From contig JAFZOC010000318.1 of the NCBI GenBank assembly GCA_017550765.1, positions 1-5,346 on the forward strand: DNA of 5,346 nucleotides. Direction: 5' to 3'. Below are positions 3,326 through 5,346 of this stretch, in pieces. Every line of letters begins with the position of its first letter. Position 1 is the stretch's first letter. The stretch is from Oscillospiraceae bacterium (lineage in GTDB: Bacteria > Bacillota_A > Clostridia > Oscillospirales > Oscillospiraceae). The translations under genes were made by a program, and so were the position numbers. Under the pieces are notes generated by a model, which saw only the letters and a program-made list of their open reading frames with translations, was not told where the DNA came from and did not search any database.

Positions 3326-5346
3326 ATGAACAAGAAAAGCATCATCTGCCTGGTGCTGGCCCTTGTGATGACCGCCTCTCTCGCCGCCTGCGGCGGAGTG
3401 GCGCCGCAGACCGCCCAGCCCACAGATGCTCCCCCCCAGGAGACCACCATCGGCAGCGTGACCCCGCCGCCTGCGCCCGAGCAGGAGACCGCGACGCCCG
3501 CCCCCGACGCCGAGCCGCAGGTCGACCCGCGGATCGCGGCCCTCGCCACGATCCTGCCGTCTCTGAAGCAGGACGGCTCCCGCGAGTGGCGCTACGCCGT
3601 GACCGACCTGGACCACAACGGCCTGCTGGAAGTGATCGCTGCGTCCCAGCACCAGGCCGACCGCTCCACCACCCTGAAGATCTGGGAGCTGAGCGAGGCC
3701 ATGGACGCGCTGTACGAGTGCACGGTCCAGACCGAAGAGGGCGGCTCCTTCCCCGACATCCTGTCCGAGAACGCCGATACCTTCCACGACCGCAGCACGG
3801 ACACCTGGTCCTACCTGTTCTACGACAACATCATGCTCTCCAACAGCGAGGGCTACTCCGTCAAGTGCGGCATCACCTTCCGCGACCGGACCCTCAGCTA
3901 TGAAGAGTTCGCCATCCAGCACATCGTCGACGTGAACGGCTCCCGCACGGTCTCCTACATGGACGTGCAGGGCAACGAGATCGGGCCGGAATCCTACAAC
4001 GCGTCTGCTCTGGCCGCCTATGCCGGCCGTGAGATGAGCAGCAGCAACTTCGGCTGGTTCAGCATGAACGACGGCGTGGACGCCGCCCGCCTGAGCAACA
4101 GCTACGCCGTCTTCACCGGCGAGCAGGGCCCGGACAAGACCGATCCTCTGCCCCATCCCCAGCCGCTGGGCGAGGTCGATCCCGACCAGAGCGGCCAGAC
4201 CGGCGCGCCGCTGTTCCTGTACATCACGAAGAACCCCACCAATGAGAAGCGCAACGAGGGCGACACCGGCTACTTCGTGGCCTACGCCAACATCTACACC
4301 TCTCTGAGCTGGACCTTCGTATCTCCCGACGGCGGCGAGTACAGCCCCCAGAGCTTCGCCAACAAGTTCCCCGGCGTCCAGCTGAGCGGCATCTACAGCA
4401 CCACCCTCTCCATCGGCAAGCTCCCCAAGGCGGCCGACCGCTGGGGCGCCTACTGCACCTTCAACTATGAGGGCCAGACCGCCCGCACCAACACCGCGTA
4501 CCTGTCGGTGACGGCCAAAGCGGCCCCGTCCCCGTCTCCTTCGCCCACCGCCGCGCCCACCACGCCGCCCACCGCCGCGCCCACCACGCCGCCCGCGCCT
4601 CCGGGACCGGCTCCTGAGCCCTCCGGCGAGATCCTCGCCCGCGGCGGCTTCAGCTCCCAGACCGGCACCGGCCTGGATCTGGTCTGCGACTGGGTCGCGT
4701 CCGAGATCGGCGAGATGCGTGCCGATCTCACGGTGACCGTGAGCTTCCGCTCCGCCACCATCCGCCTGAACGGGCTGCGTGACGCCATCTCGGTGGACTT
4801 GGGCGGCCAGGTCACGAAGATGGATCAGCCTGCGGTGAACTACAGCGGCGGCAAGACCACCACCTACATCGGCAGCTTGTCCTACGTCGTCGATCTCAAA
4901 GAAGGCGACAACACCATCCCCCTGAAGATCGTCTGGAACTTCAACGGCAGCTACGGCGGCAAGCAGCTGAAGACCCTGGACTGCGGCGGCGACGTGGTCA
5001 TCCCCGTGACGCCCGCGCCTACCCCCGCTCCGCAGCCGGATCCCGAGCCTGTCTACGGCTCCATGGCCGGCACCGTGTATGAGATCGACCAGCCGCAGTA
5101 TCGCCTGGACCTGGCTGACGGCACCGTGGTGAAGATCGATCCCGCTCGCTGCCGCCTGGCCTACGGCGTCCTGGCCGAGGGCTGCAGCTGCACCGTGTAC
5201 TATGAGAACGCCCCCAGCGCCGAGACCATCTACCTGGTCGACATCTACGGCGAGATCGAGCCCGAGCCTCAGCCTGAGCCGGAGCCCGAACCGGAGCCGG
5301 AGCCCGAGCCGGAGCCTGGACCCGAGCCCGAGCCCGAACCGGAGCC
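3326..5346 (+). CDS. Multidomain surface lipoprotein with EF-hand-like motif, Ig-like domain and Glu-Pro stalk, 3' partial
   Basis: Open to the window end, 673 complete codons. Residues 1-21 are a signal peptide (NKK, then a hydrophobic core) with lipobox LAAC, so Cys22 should be lipidated and anchor the protein outside the membrane. Residues 23-66 are a Pro/Thr/Glu-rich linker. Domain 1 (about 67-263) begins with VTDLDHNGLLEV (92-103), a DxDxNGxxE motif reminiscent of calcium-binding loops of the EF-hand/FG-GAP kind, but it lacks an acidic residue at loop position 12. Domain 2 (about 296-398) looks like a beta-rich, Ig-like module (FLYITKNPTNE ... TAYLSVTAK). A PTAAPTTP-repeat linker (401-432) leads to domain 3 (435-561), which I do not recognise. 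After another Pro-rich linker, domain 4 (576-643) resembles a small OB-like beta domain (GTVYEIDQ ... RLDLADGTVVKID). From Glu645 an EP repeat begins and is cut by the window edge. The function is unknown. A surface scaffold, adhesin, or receptor/immunity partner of the neighbouring peptide are possibilities. Confidence 0.85.
   Translation, partial: MNKKSIICLVLALVMTASLAACGGVAPQTAQPTDAPPQETTIGSVTPPPAPEQETATPAPDAEPQVDPRIAALATILPSLKQDGSREWRYAVTDLDHNGLLEVIAASQHQADRSTTLKIWELSEAMDALYECTVQTEEGGSFPDILSENADTFHDRSTDTWSYLFYDNIMLSNSEGYSVKCGITFRDRTLSYEEFAIQHIVDVNGSRTVSYMDVQGNEIGPESYNASALAAYAGREMSSSNFGWFSMNDGVDAARLSNSYAVFTGEQGPDKTDPLPHPQPLGEVDPDQSGQTGAPLFLYITKNPTNEKRNEGDTGYFVAYANIYTSLSWTFVSPDGGEYSPQSFANKFPGVQLSGIYSTTLSIGKLPKAADRWGAYCTFNYEGQTARTNTAYLSVTAKAAPSPSPSPTAAPTTPPTAAPTTPPAPPGPAPEPSGEILARGGFSSQTGTGLDLVCDWVASEIGEMRADLTVTVSFRSATIRLNGLRDAISVDLGGQVTKMDQPAVNYSGGKTTTYIGSLSYVVDLKEGDNTIPLKIVWNFNGSYGGKQLKTLDCGGDVVIPVTPAPTPAPQPDPEPVYGSMAGTVYEIDQPQYRLDLADGTVVKIDPARCRLAYGVLAEGCSCTVYYENAPSAETIYLVDIYGEIEPEPQPEPEPEPEPEPEPEPGPEPEPEPE
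4544..4591 (+). repeat. Two perfect 24-bp tandem repeats encoding PTAAPTTP linker
   Basis: Positions 4544-4567 and 4568-4591 are identical 24-bp units, each coding for PTAAPTTP. They lie in the Pro/Thr/Ser-rich linker between the second and third domains of the lipoprotein. Identity at the nucleotide level points to recent slippage or duplication, so copy number may vary between strains. Confidence 0.85.
5258..5346 (+). repeat. Glu-Pro (EP) hexanucleotide-type repeat forming an extended stalk
   Basis: From residue 645 every second residue is Pro, alternating with Glu except for one Gln (649) and one Gly (665). The DNA is an imperfect GAGCCN array that runs off the window. Such EP tracts form rigid, acidic, extended spacers that carry surface domains through the cell wall. 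The total length is unknown because the window ends inside it. Confidence 0.85.

Noticed and set aside
2567..4156. Long open frame on the minus strand (529 codons)
   Set aside because: It runs antisense through the end of ABC2, the peptide gene and the lipoprotein. It exists because stop codons are rare on the complement of GC-rich genes with third-position G/C. It has no ribosome binding site, and its low-complexity Gly/Ala/Val/Arg-rich protein has no recognisable domain.

Overview
The window shows a peptide-export locus of a GC-rich bacterium, most likely a Firmicute of the Oscillospirales/Clostridia type. That placement is an inference. It rests on strong AGGAGG ribosome binding sites, a perfect TTGACA/TATAAT promoter, a LAAC lipoprotein with Pro/Glu-rich wall-spanning spacers, and a transporter pair of a kind frequent in these bacteria. 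All four genes lie on the + strand.

Layout. (1) Positions 1-440 hold the 3' end of an ABC transporter gene. The remaining ATPase sequence resembles the peptidase/ATP-binding subunit (ABC1) of NHLM-type peptide export systems. (2) Positions 453-2642 hold a complete second ABC transporter (729 aa) that resembles the NHLM ABC2 partner. It lies 12 nt downstream with its own ribosome binding site, so the two are surely co-transcribed. (3) A consensus sigma-A-type promoter (2626-2653) overlaps the last codons of ABC2. It would drive a GC-rich, potentially structured leader of about 195 nt. (4) Positions 2855-3175 encode a small protein (106 aa) with a double-glycine leader (EKLPDEKLEAVSGG) followed by two 42-residue-period repeats. 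I recognise the repeats as CW_7 / Cpl-7-type cell-wall-binding repeats, known from phage endolysins. (5) A GC-rich intergenic hairpin region (3176-3325) follows. (6) From 3326 to the window end runs a large multidomain lipoprotein, open at the 3' edge inside an Glu-Pro repeat stalk.

Working model (inference). The ABC1/ABC2 pair removes the leader and exports the small protein. The exported product of about 88 aa consists almost entirely of two muropeptide-binding modules and has no lytic domain. It could coat the producer's own wall, bind the wall of competitors, or dock with the neighbouring surface lipoprotein. A double-glycine-leader cargo made of endolysin-type wall-binding repeats, next to an NHLM-like transporter and with no peptide-modifying enzyme in view, is the most interesting element here.
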